Under the pieces are notes generated by a model. The model was given only the letters and a program-made list of their open reading frames with translations. It did not search any database and had not been told where the DNA came from. From an uncultured Actinomycetes bacterium (GTDB taxonomy: Bacteria; Actinomycetota; Actinomycetes; Actinomycetales; Microbacteriaceae): a stretch of 34,920 bases of DNA. Within the stretch, counting starts at the first letter, position 1. Each line of letters starts with the position of its first letter. Below, in pieces: positions 11,192-21,766 of the stretch. The stretch spans positions 1-34,920 of the forward strand of contig CAIXMB010000199.1 of NCBI GenBank assembly GCA_903920435.1, in the 5' to 3' direction. A program made the translations under genes and the position numbers.

Positions 11192-11197
11192 ACCTTA
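11192..11197 (-). promoter_or_regulatory. -10 box of leaderless argC promoter
   Basis: TAAGGT on the minus strand, 6 bases before the argC ATG. No clear -35 (the region is C/T-rich). Confidence 0.55.
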
Positions 11198-11233
11198 TTG
11201 AGAGAGGGACGAGGGGAACGTGCGGCGGCGGCT

Positions 11234-11256
11234 CACGCGACCGTGTGTCGGTCGTG
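11234..11256 (-). other. Hairpin between Arg-rich short ORF and argC
   Basis: On the minus strand CACGACCG (11256-11249), a five-base loop and CGGTCGCGTG (11243-11234) form an 8-bp stem with a two-base bulge. It lies 15 bases after the short ORF's stop. There is no T-tract, so it is not a classical terminator. It could influence readthrough or be a pause structure. Confidence 0.4.
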
Positions 11257-11270
11257 GCGCGAAACGTCGC

Positions 11271-11345
11271 CTATCGTCGCTCGTCGGACCGGCGGCGCAG
11301 GCCAGCGTTCAGCACGAGGCTGTCGTTGGTGCGGAGCGTGGTCAC
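11271..11345 (-). CDS. Candidate Arg-codon leader peptide upstream of argC
   Basis: A 24-codon ORF beginning GTG at 11345 and ending TAG. It has six Arg codons, five of them in the last nine positions (C-terminus RRRSDERR). A -10 hexamer TACTGT lies 7 bases before the GTG, so it could be translated leaderlessly. Such a peptide 85 bases before an arginine operon is what an attenuation leader looks like. This is inference: no homologue or transcript is seen here, and a hairpin but no T-tract follows. Confidence 0.45.
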   Translation of the reverse strand: MTTLRTNDSLVLNAGLRRRSDERR

Positions 11346-11352
11346 GTCACCG

Positions 11353-11358
11353 ACAGTA
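11353..11358 (-). promoter_or_regulatory. -10 box before the Arg-rich short ORF
   Basis: TACTGT on the minus strand, 7 bases before the GTG at 11345, so transcription would start at that codon. No good -35. Confidence 0.45.
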
Positions 11359-11441
11359 GTGCACTCCCGCGTATCCCCGCGAATCGCTAGCCTTGTGGCG
11401 GATGCTCGGAGCGAGCTCCCCGTGACACAAGGAGAAACCCC

Positions 11442-11999
11442 ATGTCAGATTTCGATGGACTGCTCGACCTGATCCCCGTCGGCGACATCGCCAAGCAGCT
11501 CGGCGTGCCCGAGGACGTGGCCGAGGCCGCGGTCAAGCAGGCGATCCCGGCGATCATCGGTGGCATGGCCGCCAACGCCAAGGACTCCGGCGGGGCCAAG
11601 TCGCTCGAGAAGGCCCTCAGCAAGCACGCCACCACCTCCAGCTCGGGCAAGAAGGTCGCCGTCAAGGACATCGACACCTCCGACGGCGAGAAGATCGTCA
11701 ACAACGTCTTCGGCGCCAAGAAGAACGACGTGGTCGCGGCCGTCGCCGACACGAGCAAGGGCGACGTCACCAAGGAGCTCATCGCCAAGCTCCTGCCGAT
11801 CATCGCGCCCATCGTGATCTCGTTCATCGCCTCGCAGTTCCTCGGCCAGAAGACCGAGACGCCCGCCGCCAAGGAGGAGGCGCCCGCCGCGTCGTCCGGC
11901 GGCATCGGCGACCTGCTCGGCGGCCTGCTCGGCAGCGCCGGCGGCCAGGAGGTCATCGGCAGCGTGCTCGGCGGCCTCCTCGGCGGCGGCAAGAAGTAG
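11442..11999 (+). CDS. DUF937 (YidB-like) family protein
   Basis: A 185-residue protein of unknown function. The N-terminal two thirds is a helical DUF937 domain (residues 1 to about 100: LLDLIPVGDIAKQLGV, AVKQAIPAIIGGMAANA). A hydrophobic stretch follows at about 118-135 (LIAKLLPIIAPIVISFIA). An acidic/Ala/Pro linker then leads to a Gly-rich tail with repeated GGLLG blocks ending GGGKK. ATG 11442 has AAGGAG nine bases upstream. A TAGCCT at 11388-11393 may be its -10. A strong hairpin terminator follows. It is the only plus-strand gene between argC and pheT. Confidence 0.85.
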   Translation: MSDFDGLLDLIPVGDIAKQLGVPEDVAEAAVKQAIPAIIGGMAANAKDSGGAKSLEKALSKHATTSSSGKKVAVKDIDTSDGEKIVNNVFGAKKNDVVAAVADTSKGDVTKELIAKLLPIIAPIVISFIASQFLGQKTETPAAKEEAPAASSGGIGDLLGGLLGSAGGQEVIGSVLGGLLGGGKK

Positions 12000-12013
12000 A
12001 GGTCGCACACGCG

Positions 12014-12048
12014 GATGCCCCGTCACGCCCTCGGGCGGGCGGGGCATC
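12014..12048. terminator. Bidirectional hairpin terminator between DUF937 gene and pheT
   Basis: Perfect 9-bp arms GATGCCCCG (12014-12022) and CGGGGCATC (12040-12048), with a second CGCCC/GGGCG stem inside. A short GTTGTT follows on the plus side. It lies 14 bases after the DUF937 stop and 15 bases beyond the end of convergent pheT, so it can serve both. Confidence 0.75.
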
Positions 12049-12063
12049 GTTGTTCCGCGATAC

Positions 12064-14555
12064 CTACTCGCGCAGAACCGCCCCCACGCGCGCCGTGGCG
12101 AGCGCGACCGCGGCGTTCTTCGCCTCCGTCGCCTCCGCCTGGGTGAGCGTGCGGTCGGCGGCGCGGAAGCGCAGCGCGAACGTGAGCGACTTGCTGCCGT
12201 CGGGCACTCCGGGGCCGCGGTAGTCGTCGACGAGGGTGACGTGCTCGAGCAGCTCCCCGGCGCCCTCCACGAGCAGCGCGCGCAGGTCACCCGCGCGCAC
12301 CTCGTTCGAGACGACGAGCGAGACATCCTGCGTCGCCGCCGGCAGCGCGAGGATGGGCGCCGTCGTCACGTCGGTGATCGAGAGCGCGATGAGGGCGTCG
12401 AGATCGAGCTCGAGCACCGCGACGACGCGCGGGAGGTCCAGCTCGGCGGCCAGTGACGGCAGCAGCTCCCCGGCGTAGCCGACGACGCGGTCGCCCGCGC
12501 GCAGCTCCGCCGTGCGGCCCGGATGCATCGCCTGATGCGTTCCCGTCGCGACCGTGATCGGCGACGCGAGCACGGTGGCCAGGTGCTGTGCGGCACCGAG
12601 GGCGTCGGCGAGCCCGTTCGCGACGGCGGACTGACCGGGCTGCTTGGCCACGGCGTCGCCGAGGAACAGCGCACCGACGTGCCACGGCTGCGGCGGGATG
12701 CTCGCGCGGAGCGCGGAGAGCACCTCGTCGGACGGACGCGCGTCACCCGCGGGCAGCGGACCGCTGCCATACGCAGTACCTGCCTCGGGCAGGAAGACCG
12801 TCCCGACCTCGAACAGCGCGAGGTCGGTGAGCCCGCGCGAGAGGTTGCGTCGCGCCGTGGCGATGAGACCCGGCAGCAGCGAGGTGCGCAGCCACGCGGC
12901 ATCCGGGTCGAGGGCGTTTGCGAGCGTGATCGCGGGCACCCCACCGGCCGTCGGCGAGCCGAACAGGTCGTTCGAGGCCTGCGACACGAACGGGTAGGAG
13001 AGCACCTCGGTGAGTCCGCCTGCCGCGAGCGAGCTCGAGGCGAGCCGGCGCAGGCGCTGCTCGCGGGTGAGTCCGCGGCCGGGCGGGGCGACGGGCAGCA
13101 CCGACGGGATGCGGTCGTAGCCGACGATGCGGGCAACTTCCTCGGCGAGGGTCGCCTTGTCGGTGAGGTCGGGGCGCCAGGTGGGCGGAGTCACGGACCA
13201 GCCGCCCTCGGTCGCGACGACGGTCGTGCCGATCTCGGTGAGCGACTCGGTGACCTCGTCAGCCGAGAACTCGACGCCGATGATCTTGGCGACGTATCCG
13301 TCGGGCAGGTCGATGGGCGACGGCGCGACCGAGTTGTCGATCGTCGCGCCCAGGTCATCGGCGGTGCCGCCGCCCAGCTCCTCGAGCAGCTGGACGACGC
13401 GTGCCACTCCCGCGCCGGCGACCTGCGGATCCACCCCGCGCTCGTAGCGGCGCGCGGCCTCGCTCCACAGCTTGTGGCGGCGGGCCGTGCGGGCGATCGT
13501 GATCGGATCCCAGTTGGCGGCCTCGACGAGCACGTTCGTCGTCGTGTCGCTGATCTCGGTCGCCGCTCCCCCCATGACACCGGCGAGGCCCACGGGGCCG
13601 TTCTCGTCGTCGATGAGCAGATCCTCGGGGCTGAGCGTGCGCACCTGCGCGTCGAGCGTCTCGAAGGTCTCCCCCGCCCGCGCGCGACGGATCGTGAAGC
13701 CGCCCGAGAGCTTGTCGAAGTCGTAGGTGTGGTTGGGCTGCCCGAGTTCGAGCATGACGTAGTTGCTGATGTCGACGACGAGCGAGATCGACCGGATGCC
13801 CGCCAGCCGCAGCCGCGATGCCATCCACGACGGCGTGGGGCGGGTCGGGTCGATGCCGCGCACCACGCGCGCCATGAAGACGCTCACGCCGATCCGTCCA
13901 CGGATGGGGGCCTCGTCGTTGATCGTCACCGGGAAGCCCGAGACCGAGACGGGAGTCACGAGCGACGCGGGATCGCGGAAGGCCGCACCGGTCGAGTGGG
14001 CGTACTCGCGCGCCACGCCCCGGATGGAGAACGCGTAGCCGCGGTCGGGGGTGACGTTGATCTCCACGGCGAAGTCGTCGAGGCCGAGCAGCGGGATCGC
14101 GTCGGTGCCCACCTCGGGGTCGAGGCCGAGGTTCTTCAAGAGCAGGATGCCGTCGTGCTCCTCGCCGAGGCCGAGCTCGCGGGTCGACGCCATCATCCCG
14201 TCGGAGACGTGGCCGTACGTCTTGCGCGCCGCGATCGGGAACGGGCCGGGCAGCACGGCGCCCGGAAGGGTCACCACCACCTTGTCGCCCACGGCGAAGT
14301 TGTGCGCACCGCACACGATGCCGCGAGGGGCATCCTCACCGACATCGACCTGCACCCAGTTGATGGTCTTGCCGTTCGCCTGCGGCTCGGGCGTGAACTC
14401 GAGGACCTTGCCCACGACGATGGGGCCCGTGACGTCGAACGAGTGGACGTCCTCCTCCTCGAAGCCGACCTTCACGAGAGCGGCGTGCACCTGCTCGAAG
14501 GTGACATCCGCGGGGATGTCGACGAACTCGCGGAGCCAGCTGATCGGGACGCGCA

Positions 14556-14556
<1 letters not shown>
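12064..14556 (-). CDS. pheT: Phenylalanyl-tRNA synthetase beta subunit
   Basis: Structural, editing and tRNA-binding subunit of the alpha2-beta2 enzyme. 830 residues, as expected for the long bacterial form. Domains in order: N-terminal MRVPISWLREFVDIP; OB-fold tRNA-binding domain at about 40-155 (GIVCGAHNFAVGD, DGMMASTRELGLG); B3/B4 editing region; B5 domain (about 405-475); catalytic-like core; C-terminal ferredoxin-fold anticodon-binding domain (about 735-830, DVSLVVSNEVRAGDLRALL). The ATG overlaps the pheS TGA by one base (TGATG). The open frame continues upstream through pheS but that is not coding. Confidence 0.97.
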
Positions 14557-16559
<2,003 letters not shown>

Positions 16560-16563
<4 letters not shown>

Positions 16564-17207
16564 CGCTGGATCCTCACCCGTCGCTCAAGGTAGTTGGCCG
16601 CTTGACCGAGCGGCACGGTGATCACGAGATAGAAGACCGCGACCGCCACCAGGATCGGCACCGTGGCGTTGCCGTTCAGCTGAATCACCTGACGTGACAC
16701 GGCGACGAGTTCGAGCACCGCGAAGCCCGCCGCGACCGACGTGTTCTTGGTGAGGGCGATGAGAACGTTGATGAGCGGCGGGATGACCATCCGGATCGCC
16801 TGCGGCATCACGACGAGGCCGAGGGTCTGGCCGAAGCCCAGGCCGATGGCGCGGGCGGCCTCCGCCTGGCCGACGGGGACGCCATTGACCCCCGAGCGCA
16901 CGGCTTCGGCCACAAAGGGCGAGGTGTACAGCGTGAGCCCGATCGTGGCAGCGACCGTGTAGTCCAACCGGACTCCGATCTGCGGAAGCACGAAGGCGCA
17001 GAAGAAGAGCACGAGAGTGAGCGGCGTATTGCGCAGTATCTCCGTGTAGACCGTGGCGAAGCCGCGCAGCGCCGGCACCGGTGAGATCCGCAGAGCCGCG
17101 ATGAGCGTGCCGATGACGAGAGCGCCGAGCCCAGAGACTGCGAGCAGGCGCAGGGTCATGAGGAAGGCAGCGGCGAACCGTGGCAGGTTCTCGACTATGG
17201 CGTCCAT
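16560..17207 (-). CDS. gluC: Amino acid ABC transporter permease (GluC-like)
   Basis: Second channel subunit, 215 residues, about five helices. The ATPase-docking segment VPVGQAEAARAIGLGFGQTL is a textbook EAA loop, followed by VVMPQAIRMVIPPLINVLI, typical of HisMQ-type permeases. GAGGAGG lies four bases before ATG 17207. A strong hairpin (17243-17276) separates it from gluB. The stop overlaps gluD. Confidence 0.9.
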
Positions 17208-17242
17208 GCGCCTCCTCAGGCGGTGTATGTGTGTGGTGTGCG

Positions 17243-17276
17243 GGTGGCCCGCCCGAGCGGGGTGGGGCGGGCCACC
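17243..17276 (-). terminator. Intercistronic hairpin between gluB and gluC
   Basis: Perfect 12-bp arms GGTGGCCCGCCC (17243-17254) and GGGCGGGCCACC (17265-17276) with a 10-base loop, 11 bases after the gluB stop. No T-tract follows on the minus strand. Such structures in ABC importer operons commonly stabilise or partly terminate mRNA so that the binding protein is made in excess over the permeases. Confidence 0.7.
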
Positions 17277-17287
17277 GTGAGTGCTGA

Positions 17288-18166
17288 CTAGTAGCGGTCG
17301 ACAGCGGGCGGGTCGGGCAGCGGAAGCTCAGTGCCCGCCGTCTTCTCCCACGCTGCGGCCCACGAGCCGTCCGCGTACGCATCTTCCAGCACGTCATTGA
17401 TGAACATCCGGAAGTCGGTGTCGTCGAGCGCGAGGCCGATACCGTACGGCTCCTCTGTGAAGGGGTTGCCGACCACCTCGAACTCACCGGCGCTGTTCGC
17501 GGCGAGGCCCGCCAGGATGACGTTGTCGGTGGTCACCGCGACCACGGCGCCAGAGCTCAGCAGCGGCAGGCACTCGGCGTAGTCACCGAGCGCCGTCACC
17601 TGGTCGGTGTACTCGGCGATGTTGGCCTCCGAGGTCGAACCGGTCACCGTGCACACGGGCTTGCCGGCGAGATCCTCCGGGCCCTCGATGCCGTCGGGGT
17701 TGCCGGCGAGCACGAGGATGTCCTGTCCAGCGCTGTAGTACGGCCCCGCGAAGGAGATGACCTCCTTGCGCTTGTCGTTGATGGTGTACGTCGCCACCAC
17801 GATGTCGACCTCGCCCGATTGGATGAACGGCTCGCGGTTCGCCGAAACGGTCTCGGTCCACGTGATGCCGGATTCGGGAATGCCGAGCTTGGCTGCGATG
17901 AGCTTCGCGATCTCGACATCGAAACCCTGCGGGTCGCCACTCGCGTCGACCTGGCCGAACAGGGGCTGGGTGAACTTGGTGCCGACGGTGATGGCGCCGG
18001 CCTCGTTGAGCCGGGCCATCGTCGTTCCTGCTTCGAACTCGATGGTCTCCCCGGCCGGCGCGGTCTCCTCGGGGGCTGGTGCGCCGGAATCCGTGCACCC
18101 TCCGAGCCCGAGAACTCCGATGGCGGCAAGTGCAGGGATCAGCAGGCTTCGTCGTGTGAGCCTCAT
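17288..18166 (-). CDS. gluB: Amino acid ABC transporter substrate-binding lipoprotein (GluB-like)
   Basis: Captures the amino acid outside the membrane. 292 residues. N-terminal basic MRLTRRS, hydrophobic core and lipobox GLGGC, with Cys24 the lipidation site; then a Ser/Ala/Pro/Glu linker. The periplasmic-binding fold follows (FDVEIAKLIAAKLGI, FAGPYYSAGQDILVL, DLAGKPVCTVTGST, YGIGLALDD), typical of family 3 solute-binding proteins. Two further Cys (in KPVCTV and AECLPLL) may form a disulfide. ATG 18166 is chosen for its strong AGGAGG; an earlier in-frame ATG at 18199 lacks one and would spoil the signal. Confidence 0.92.
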   Translation of the reverse strand: MRLTRRSLLIPALAAIGVLGLGGCTDSGAPAPEETAPAGETIEFEAGTTMARLNEAGAITVGTKFTQPLFGQVDASGDPQGFDVEIAKLIAAKLGIPESGITWTETVSANREPFIQSGEVDIVVATYTINDKRKEVISFAGPYYSAGQDILVLAGNPDGIEGPEDLAGKPVCTVTGSTSEANIAEYTDQVTALGDYAECLPLLSSGAVVAVTTDNVILAGLAANSAGEFEVVGNPFTEEPYGIGLALDDTDFRMFINDVLEDAYADGSWAAAWEKTAGTELPLPDPPAVDRY

Positions 18167-18202
18167 GGTGTCCTCCTTGTTGCTGTGCTTCCCACCCACC
18201 GG

Positions 18203-18940
18203 TTAGTGGGTAAGTACCTTCGAGAGGAAGTCCTTCGCTCTCGGGCTCTGGGGGTCGGTGAAGAACTTCTCGGGCGTGGCCTCTTCGACGATCTGGCCAT
18301 CGGCCATGAACAGCACGCGCTGCGCTGCCTTGCGCGCGAAACCCATCTCGTGGGTGACGACGACCATGGTCATGCCGTCGGCGGCGAGGCCGACCATGAC
18401 GTCGAGCACCTCATTGATCATCTCGGGATCGAGCGCGGACGTCGGCTCGTCGAACAGCATGACCTTGGGGTCCATCGCCAGGGCGCGGGCGATGGCGACC
18501 CGCTGCTGCTGTCCACCGGAGAGCTGCGCGGGCATCTTGGCCGCCTGGTCGGCGACTCCTACGCGGTCGAGCAGCTCGAGCGCGCGCTTGTCGGCGTCGG
18601 CGCGCGAGCGCTTGCGCACTTTCAGCTGTCCCAGCGTGACGTTCTCGAGCACGGTCTTGTGGGCGAACAGGTTGAACGACTGGAACACCATTCCCACGTC
18701 TGCGCGAAGCCGCGCGAGCGCCGGACCCTCCTCGGGCAGCGCAACCCCGTCGATGGTGATCGTGCCGTCGTCTATCGTCTCCAGCCGGTTCACGGCCCTG
18801 CACAAGGTCGACTTTCCGGAGCCACTCGGGCCGATGACGACCACGACCTCGCCGCGATGCACGGTCGTCGTGATGTCTTTCAGAACGTGAAGCTCGCCGA
18901 AGTGCTTGTTAACGCGATCGATCACCACGAGAGGATCCAT
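18203..18940 (-). CDS. gluA: Amino acid ABC transporter ATPase (GluA-like)
   Basis: Drives the importer. 245 residues. Walker [10 protein letters not shown] (37-45), Q-loop [17 protein letters not shown], signature [15 protein letters not shown], Walker [13 protein letters not shown] and the switch histidine in VVVTHEM are all intact. First gene of gluABCD. The 73 bases between it and the methyltransferase stop hold a direct repeat, CAACGGGGGT/CAACGGGTCG, and a TATGAC, but I cannot assemble a convincing promoter. No clear Shine-Dalgarno precedes ATG 18940. Confidence 0.93.
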   Translation of the reverse strand: MDPLVVIDRVNKHFGELHVLKDITTTVHRGEVVVVIGPSGSGKSTLCRAVNRLETIDDGTITIDGVALPEEGPALARLRADVGMVFQSFNLFAHKTVLENVTLGQLKVRKRSRADADKRALELLDRVGVADQAAKMPAQLSGGQQQRVAIARALAMDPKVMLFDEPTSALDPEMINEVLDVMVGLAADGMTMVVVTHEMGFARKAAQRVLFMADGQIVEEATPEKFFTDPQSPRAKDFLSKVLTH

Positions 18941-19013
18941 CCGTCGAACGTGTCATACCCCTCCAACGGGGGTCAACGGGTCGTTCTATCGGTGGAAGTG
19001 TGCTAGCAGCCCA

Positions 19014-19814
19014 CTAGCTGCGCTGGGCGAATGCACTTTCGTACAGGCAGACCGACGCTGCCGTGGCGAGGTTCATCGACTCGGCATGGCCGTAGATCGG
19101 AACCGTGATCACCCAGTCGGCGAGGGCGTAGTGGGCGTCGCTCAGTCCGCGCGCCTCGTTGCCGAACAGCCAGGCCGTCGGCGCGGCCAGGGCGCCCTTC
19201 TTGCGGGCGGCGAGCAGGTCGGCGCCCTTGATGTCGGCGGCGATCACCTGCAGCCCGACGGCCTTTGTCTTCTCGACGACGCTCTCGAGCTCGGGGGCGA
19301 TCGCGACGGGCAGGTGGAACAGCGAGCCCGTGGTCGCCCGCACCACCTTGGGGTTGTACAGGTCGACGCTGCGCCCCGAGAGGATCACCGCGTCGGCGCC
19401 CGCTGCGTCTGCAGCACGGATGATCGTGCCCGCGTTTCCCGGATCGCGCACCTCCTCGAGGATCGCGATGAGCTTGGGCTCGGCACCCAGGATGTCCTTG
19501 AGCGAGGTCGGGAACTGGCGGCACACGGCGATGACGCCCTGCGGCGTCACGGTGTCGGCCATGGCGTCGAGCACGACCTCGGTGACGAACTCCACCTCGA
19601 GGCCTGCCTCGGCCGCCGCCTTCGCGATGTCGGAGTAGCGCTCGAGCGCGGTGGGCGTCGCGTACAGCTCCACGAGCAGCTCGGGCCGGTAGGTGAGCGC
19701 CTCGGAGACTGCCTGCGGACCCTCGAGGAGGAACAGGCCGGTCTCCTGCCGCGCGTCGCGCTTGGCGAGCTTGGCCACGGCGCGGACGCGCGGGGAGCGC
19801 GGGTTGTCGATCAT
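19014..19814 (-). CDS. SpoU/TrmH family RNA 2'-O-methyltransferase
   Basis: A 266-residue S-adenosylmethionine-dependent methylase of the SPOUT class. An N-terminal substrate-binding domain (residues 1 to about 100, with FLLEGPQAVSEAL) precedes the knotted domain. The three SpoU motifs are present: EEVRDPGNAGTIIRAADAAG, LFGNEARGLS, and VPIYGHAESMNLATAASVC. The target (23S rRNA or tRNA) cannot be told. It follows rplT, the usual place for TsnR/RlmB-type genes in Gram-positive bacteria. ATG 19814 has no Shine-Dalgarno sequence; TAGGGT lies 7 bases upstream. Confidence 0.92.
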   Translation of the reverse strand: MIDNPRSPRVRAVAKLAKRDARQETGLFLLEGPQAVSEALTYRPELLVELYATPTALERYSDIAKAAAEAGLEVEFVTEVVLDAMADTVTPQGVIAVCRQFPTSLKDILGAEPKLIAILEEVRDPGNAGTIIRAADAAGADAVILSGRSVDLYNPKVVRATTGSLFHLPVAIAPELESVVEKTKAVGLQVIAADIKGADLLAARKKGALAAPTAWLFGNEARGLSDAHYALADWVITVPIYGHAESMNLATAASVCLYESAFAQRS

Positions 19815-19821
19815 ATGCCCC

Positions 19822-19827
19822 ACCCTA
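19822..19827 (-). promoter_or_regulatory. -10 box of leaderless methyltransferase promoter
   Basis: TAGGGT on the minus strand, 7 bases before ATG 19814 and just downstream of the rplT terminator. It lets the methyltransferase be expressed apart from the ribosomal operon. Confidence 0.6.
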
Positions 19828-19842
19828 TGGGGCGCAGATGAA

Positions 19843-19881
19843 CGAAGGGCCCCGGCGCGCGCTGCGCACCGGGGCCCTTCG
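19843..19881 (-). terminator. Terminator of infC-rpmI-rplT
   Basis: Perfect 13-bp arms CGAAGGGCCCCGG (19843-19855) and CCGGGGCCCTTCG (19869-19881) with a 13-base loop, 13 bases after the rplT stop. The minus-strand sequence after it is modestly T-rich (TTCAT). One of the strongest hairpins in the window. Confidence 0.85.
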
Positions 19882-19894
19882 ATGGAACTGGAAA

Positions 19895-20281
19895 CTACGC
19901 GGACACCTTCGGCGCCGACGTGTCCGCGGGGAGCGCTGCCTTGGCGGCGGCGACGATCGCGGCGAACGTGGCGGGCTCGGTGACCGCGAGGTCGGCGAGC
20001 ATGCGGCGGTCGACCTCGATGCCGGCCAGGTTGAGCCCCTGGATGAGGCGGTTGTAGGTCAGGCCGTTCGCGCGCGACGCGGCGTTGATGCGCTGGATCC
20101 ACAGGCGGCGGAAGTCGCCCTTGCGCGCACGGCGGTCACGGTATGCGTAGACCAGCGAGTGGGTGACCTGCTCCTTGGCCTTGCGGTACAGGCGCGAACG
20201 CTGGCCGCGGTAGCCGGAGGCGCGCTCGAGGATGACGCGACGCTTCTTGTGGGCGTTTACCGCCCGCTTTACTCTTGCCAT
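19895..20281 (-). CDS. rplT: 50S ribosomal protein L20
   Basis: Binds 23S rRNA early in large-subunit assembly. 128 residues. The basic N-terminus [18 protein letters not shown] and the core [21 protein letters not shown] are unmistakable. The C-terminal tail (about 110-128, Ala/Pro-rich) slightly extends the core. In other bacteria L20 represses its own operon by binding the leader, which is relevant to the hairpin before infC. Confidence 0.98.
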   Translation of the reverse strand: MARVKRAVNAHKKRRVILERASGYRGQRSRLYRKAKEQVTHSLVYAYRDRRARKGDFRRLWIQRINAASRANGLTYNRLIQGLNLAGIEVDRRMLADLAVTEPATFAAIVAAAKAALPADTSAPKVSA

Positions 20282-20299
20282 TTTTCTGTTCCTTGACCC

Positions 20300-20494
20300 T
20301 TACTTACCGAGAAGCTTCTTGATGACCTTGGCATCGGCCGGAGCGAGAACGCGCTCGGCGTTCAGCGAGCGCTTGAGCTTGCCGCTCTTGACCTCGAGGT
20401 TGTGGCGCATGCCAGCCCCCTGCTTCATGACCTTGCCGCTACCGGTCAGCTTGAAGCGCTTCTTGGCACCGGAGTGCGTCTTCTGCTTAGGCAT
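20300..20494 (-). CDS. rpmI: 50S ribosomal protein L35
   Basis: 64-residue ribosomal protein, full length: [20 protein letters not shown] at the N-terminus and [16 protein letters not shown] at the end. Its ATG lies inside the last codons of infC (8-base overlap), so translation is probably coupled. 18 bases separate its stop from rplT. Confidence 0.98.
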   Translation of the reverse strand: MPKQKTHSGAKKRFKLTGSGKVMKQGAGMRHNLEVKSGKLKRSLNAERVLAPADAKVIKKLLGK

Positions 20495-21197
20495 CCTTCA
20501 CTTCTTCCTTGGTTGTTACAGGCTTCTTGGGTGTTGCTGTCTTTGCCGCCGGGGCTGCCGCCTCGACTACATCTGCTGACTCCGTGGCCGGTTCCGGCGC
20601 GGAGTCGACCGCGGGCAGTTCCGAACCAGGACCGCGAGACGCCTTGTTGGCCGCCTTGCGGGCGTCGGCCTCCGCCTTCGCGGTTGCCTTGTTCTTGTGG
20701 GGACCGATGACCATGACCATGTTGCGACCGTCGATGGTCGGGGTCGACTCGACGGAGCCGAACTCCGACACGTCTTCCGCGAACTTCTGCAGCAGGCGCA
20801 CGCCCTGCTCGGGGCGGGACTGCTCGCGGCCACGGAACAGGATCATCGCTTTGACCTTGTCACCGCCCTGCAGGAAGCCCTCGGCGCGCTTGCGCTTCGT
20901 CTCGTAGTCGTGGGTGTCGATCTTGAGGCGGAAACGAACCTCCTTGAGGATCGTGTTCGCCTGGTTGCGCCGCGCTTCCTTGGCCTTCTGGGCCTCTTCG
21001 TACTTGAACTTGCCGTAATCCATGATCTTGGCGACGGGCGGCTTGGAATTGGGAGCAACCTCAACCAAATCCAGGTCGGCCTCCTGCGCCAGGCGCAGTG
21101 CGTCTTCGATACGGACGACACCGACCTGCTCGCCGTTGGGGCCAACAAGACGGACCTCCGGAACGCGGATTCGGTCATTGGTACGGGGATCGCTGAT
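20487..21197 (-). CDS. infC: Translation initiation factor IF-3, probable ATC start
   Basis: Keeps ribosomal subunits apart and proofreads the start codon. N-terminal domain [17 protein letters not shown] through [21 protein letters not shown], then the C-terminal domain with [10 protein letters not shown] and [13 protein letters not shown] low-complexity Ala/Pro/Lys tail of about 65 residues follows, which E. coli IF-3 lacks but actinobacteria often have. I place the start at ATC (21195-21197): AGAGGAG lies at ideal distance and the family sequence begins there. Rare start codons are a classical feature of infC. An in-frame ATG at 21233 would add 12 unconserved residues and lacks its own ribosome-binding site. 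With ATC the product is 236 residues. Confidence 0.9.
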   Translation of the reverse strand: MSDPRTNDRIRVPEVRLVGPNGEQVGVVRIEDALRLAQEADLDLVEVAPNSKPPVAKIMDYGKFKYEEAQKAKEARRNQANTILKEVRFRLKIDTHDYETKRKRAEGFLQGGDKVKAMILFRGREQSRPEQGVRLLQKFAEDVSEFGSVESTPTIDGRNMVMVIGPHKNKATAKAEADARKAANKASRGPGSELPAVDSAPEPATESADVVEAAAPAAKTATPKKPVTTKEEVKDA

Positions 21198-21203
21198 GCG
21201 GGT

Positions 21204-21243
21204 ACTCCTCTGTCTGGTGGATGTTTCGTGCACGCAGAGGAGT
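21204..21243 (-). promoter_or_regulatory. Hairpin burying the infC Shine-Dalgarno sequence
   Basis: On the minus strand ACTCCTCTG (21243-21235) and CAGAGGAGT (21212-21204) are perfect 9-bp complements around a 22-base loop. The second arm is the infC ribosome-binding site, seven bases before the ATC start. Folded, the RNA would block initiation. This looks like a control element for infC-rpmI-rplT; the effector (IF-3 itself, L20 or another) is unknown. Confidence 0.65.
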
Positions 21244-21366
21244 GAAGCCCGAGCAATCGGTCATGAGAACCGACGGGGCATTACTTACCCGATAGCCTTG
21301 AGAAGCGGCTAGCAGGTGGGAGAAATCTCCTCTTCGTGGCCAGGGACATGCCCATGGGCCTGTACG

Positions 21367-21396
21367 AGAATAGCAGACGCCGCGCCAATCAGCTAA
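21367..21396 (-). promoter_or_regulatory. Possible infC operon promoter
   Basis: TTAGCT (21391-21396), an 18-base spacer and TATTCT (21367-21372) on the minus strand. The -10 is good, the -35 poor. The leader would be about 160 bases, with a GGAGATTTCTCC hairpin, the palindrome GCCCATGGGC just downstream of the start, and the ribosome-binding-site hairpin. Confidence 0.4.
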
Positions 21397-21406
21397 GGAA
21401 CTACCG

Positions 21407-21766
21407 ATGAGCGACGCCTCCCCCGAGAACTACTACGCCGACGACGAGATCCGCGACATCTCCGAGGTGCCCGCGATCGAGGTCATCAACACCGTCGCAG
21501 TGCACCTCATGAGCGCCGCGGCGGTCAAACTCGGGCTCTCCGACACGCCGGATGCGGCATCCGACGTCGACCTCGACGAGGCGCGCAAGCTCATCACCGT
21601 GCTCGCGGGGCTCGTGACCGCCGCCGCGCCGGAGATCGGCGACCACCACGCGCGCCCGCTGCGCGACGGTCTGCGCTCGCTGCAGCTCGCGTTCCGCGAG
21701 GAGTCGACGATCCCGGATGCCCCCGGCAAGGGCCCCGGCGAGAAGCTGACCGGTCCCGTCAACTAG
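21407..21766 (+). CDS. DUF1844 family protein
   Basis: 119-residue cytosolic protein of unknown function. The DUF1844 core is VPAIEVINTVAVHLMSAAAV followed by LDEARKLITVLAGLV and a helix to LRSLQLAF. The N-terminus is acidic and the last 20 residues are Pro/Gly-rich and likely disordered. Divergent from infC, its usual neighbour in actinobacteria. AAGGA lies before ATG 21407. Its TAG shares CTAG with the stop of the convergent SseB-like gene. Confidence 0.88.
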   Translation: MSDASPENYYADDEIRDISEVPAIEVINTVAVHLMSAAAVKLGLSDTPDAASDVDLDEARKLITVLAGLVTAAAPEIGDHHARPLRDGLRSLQLAFREESTIPDAPGKGPGEKLTGPVN

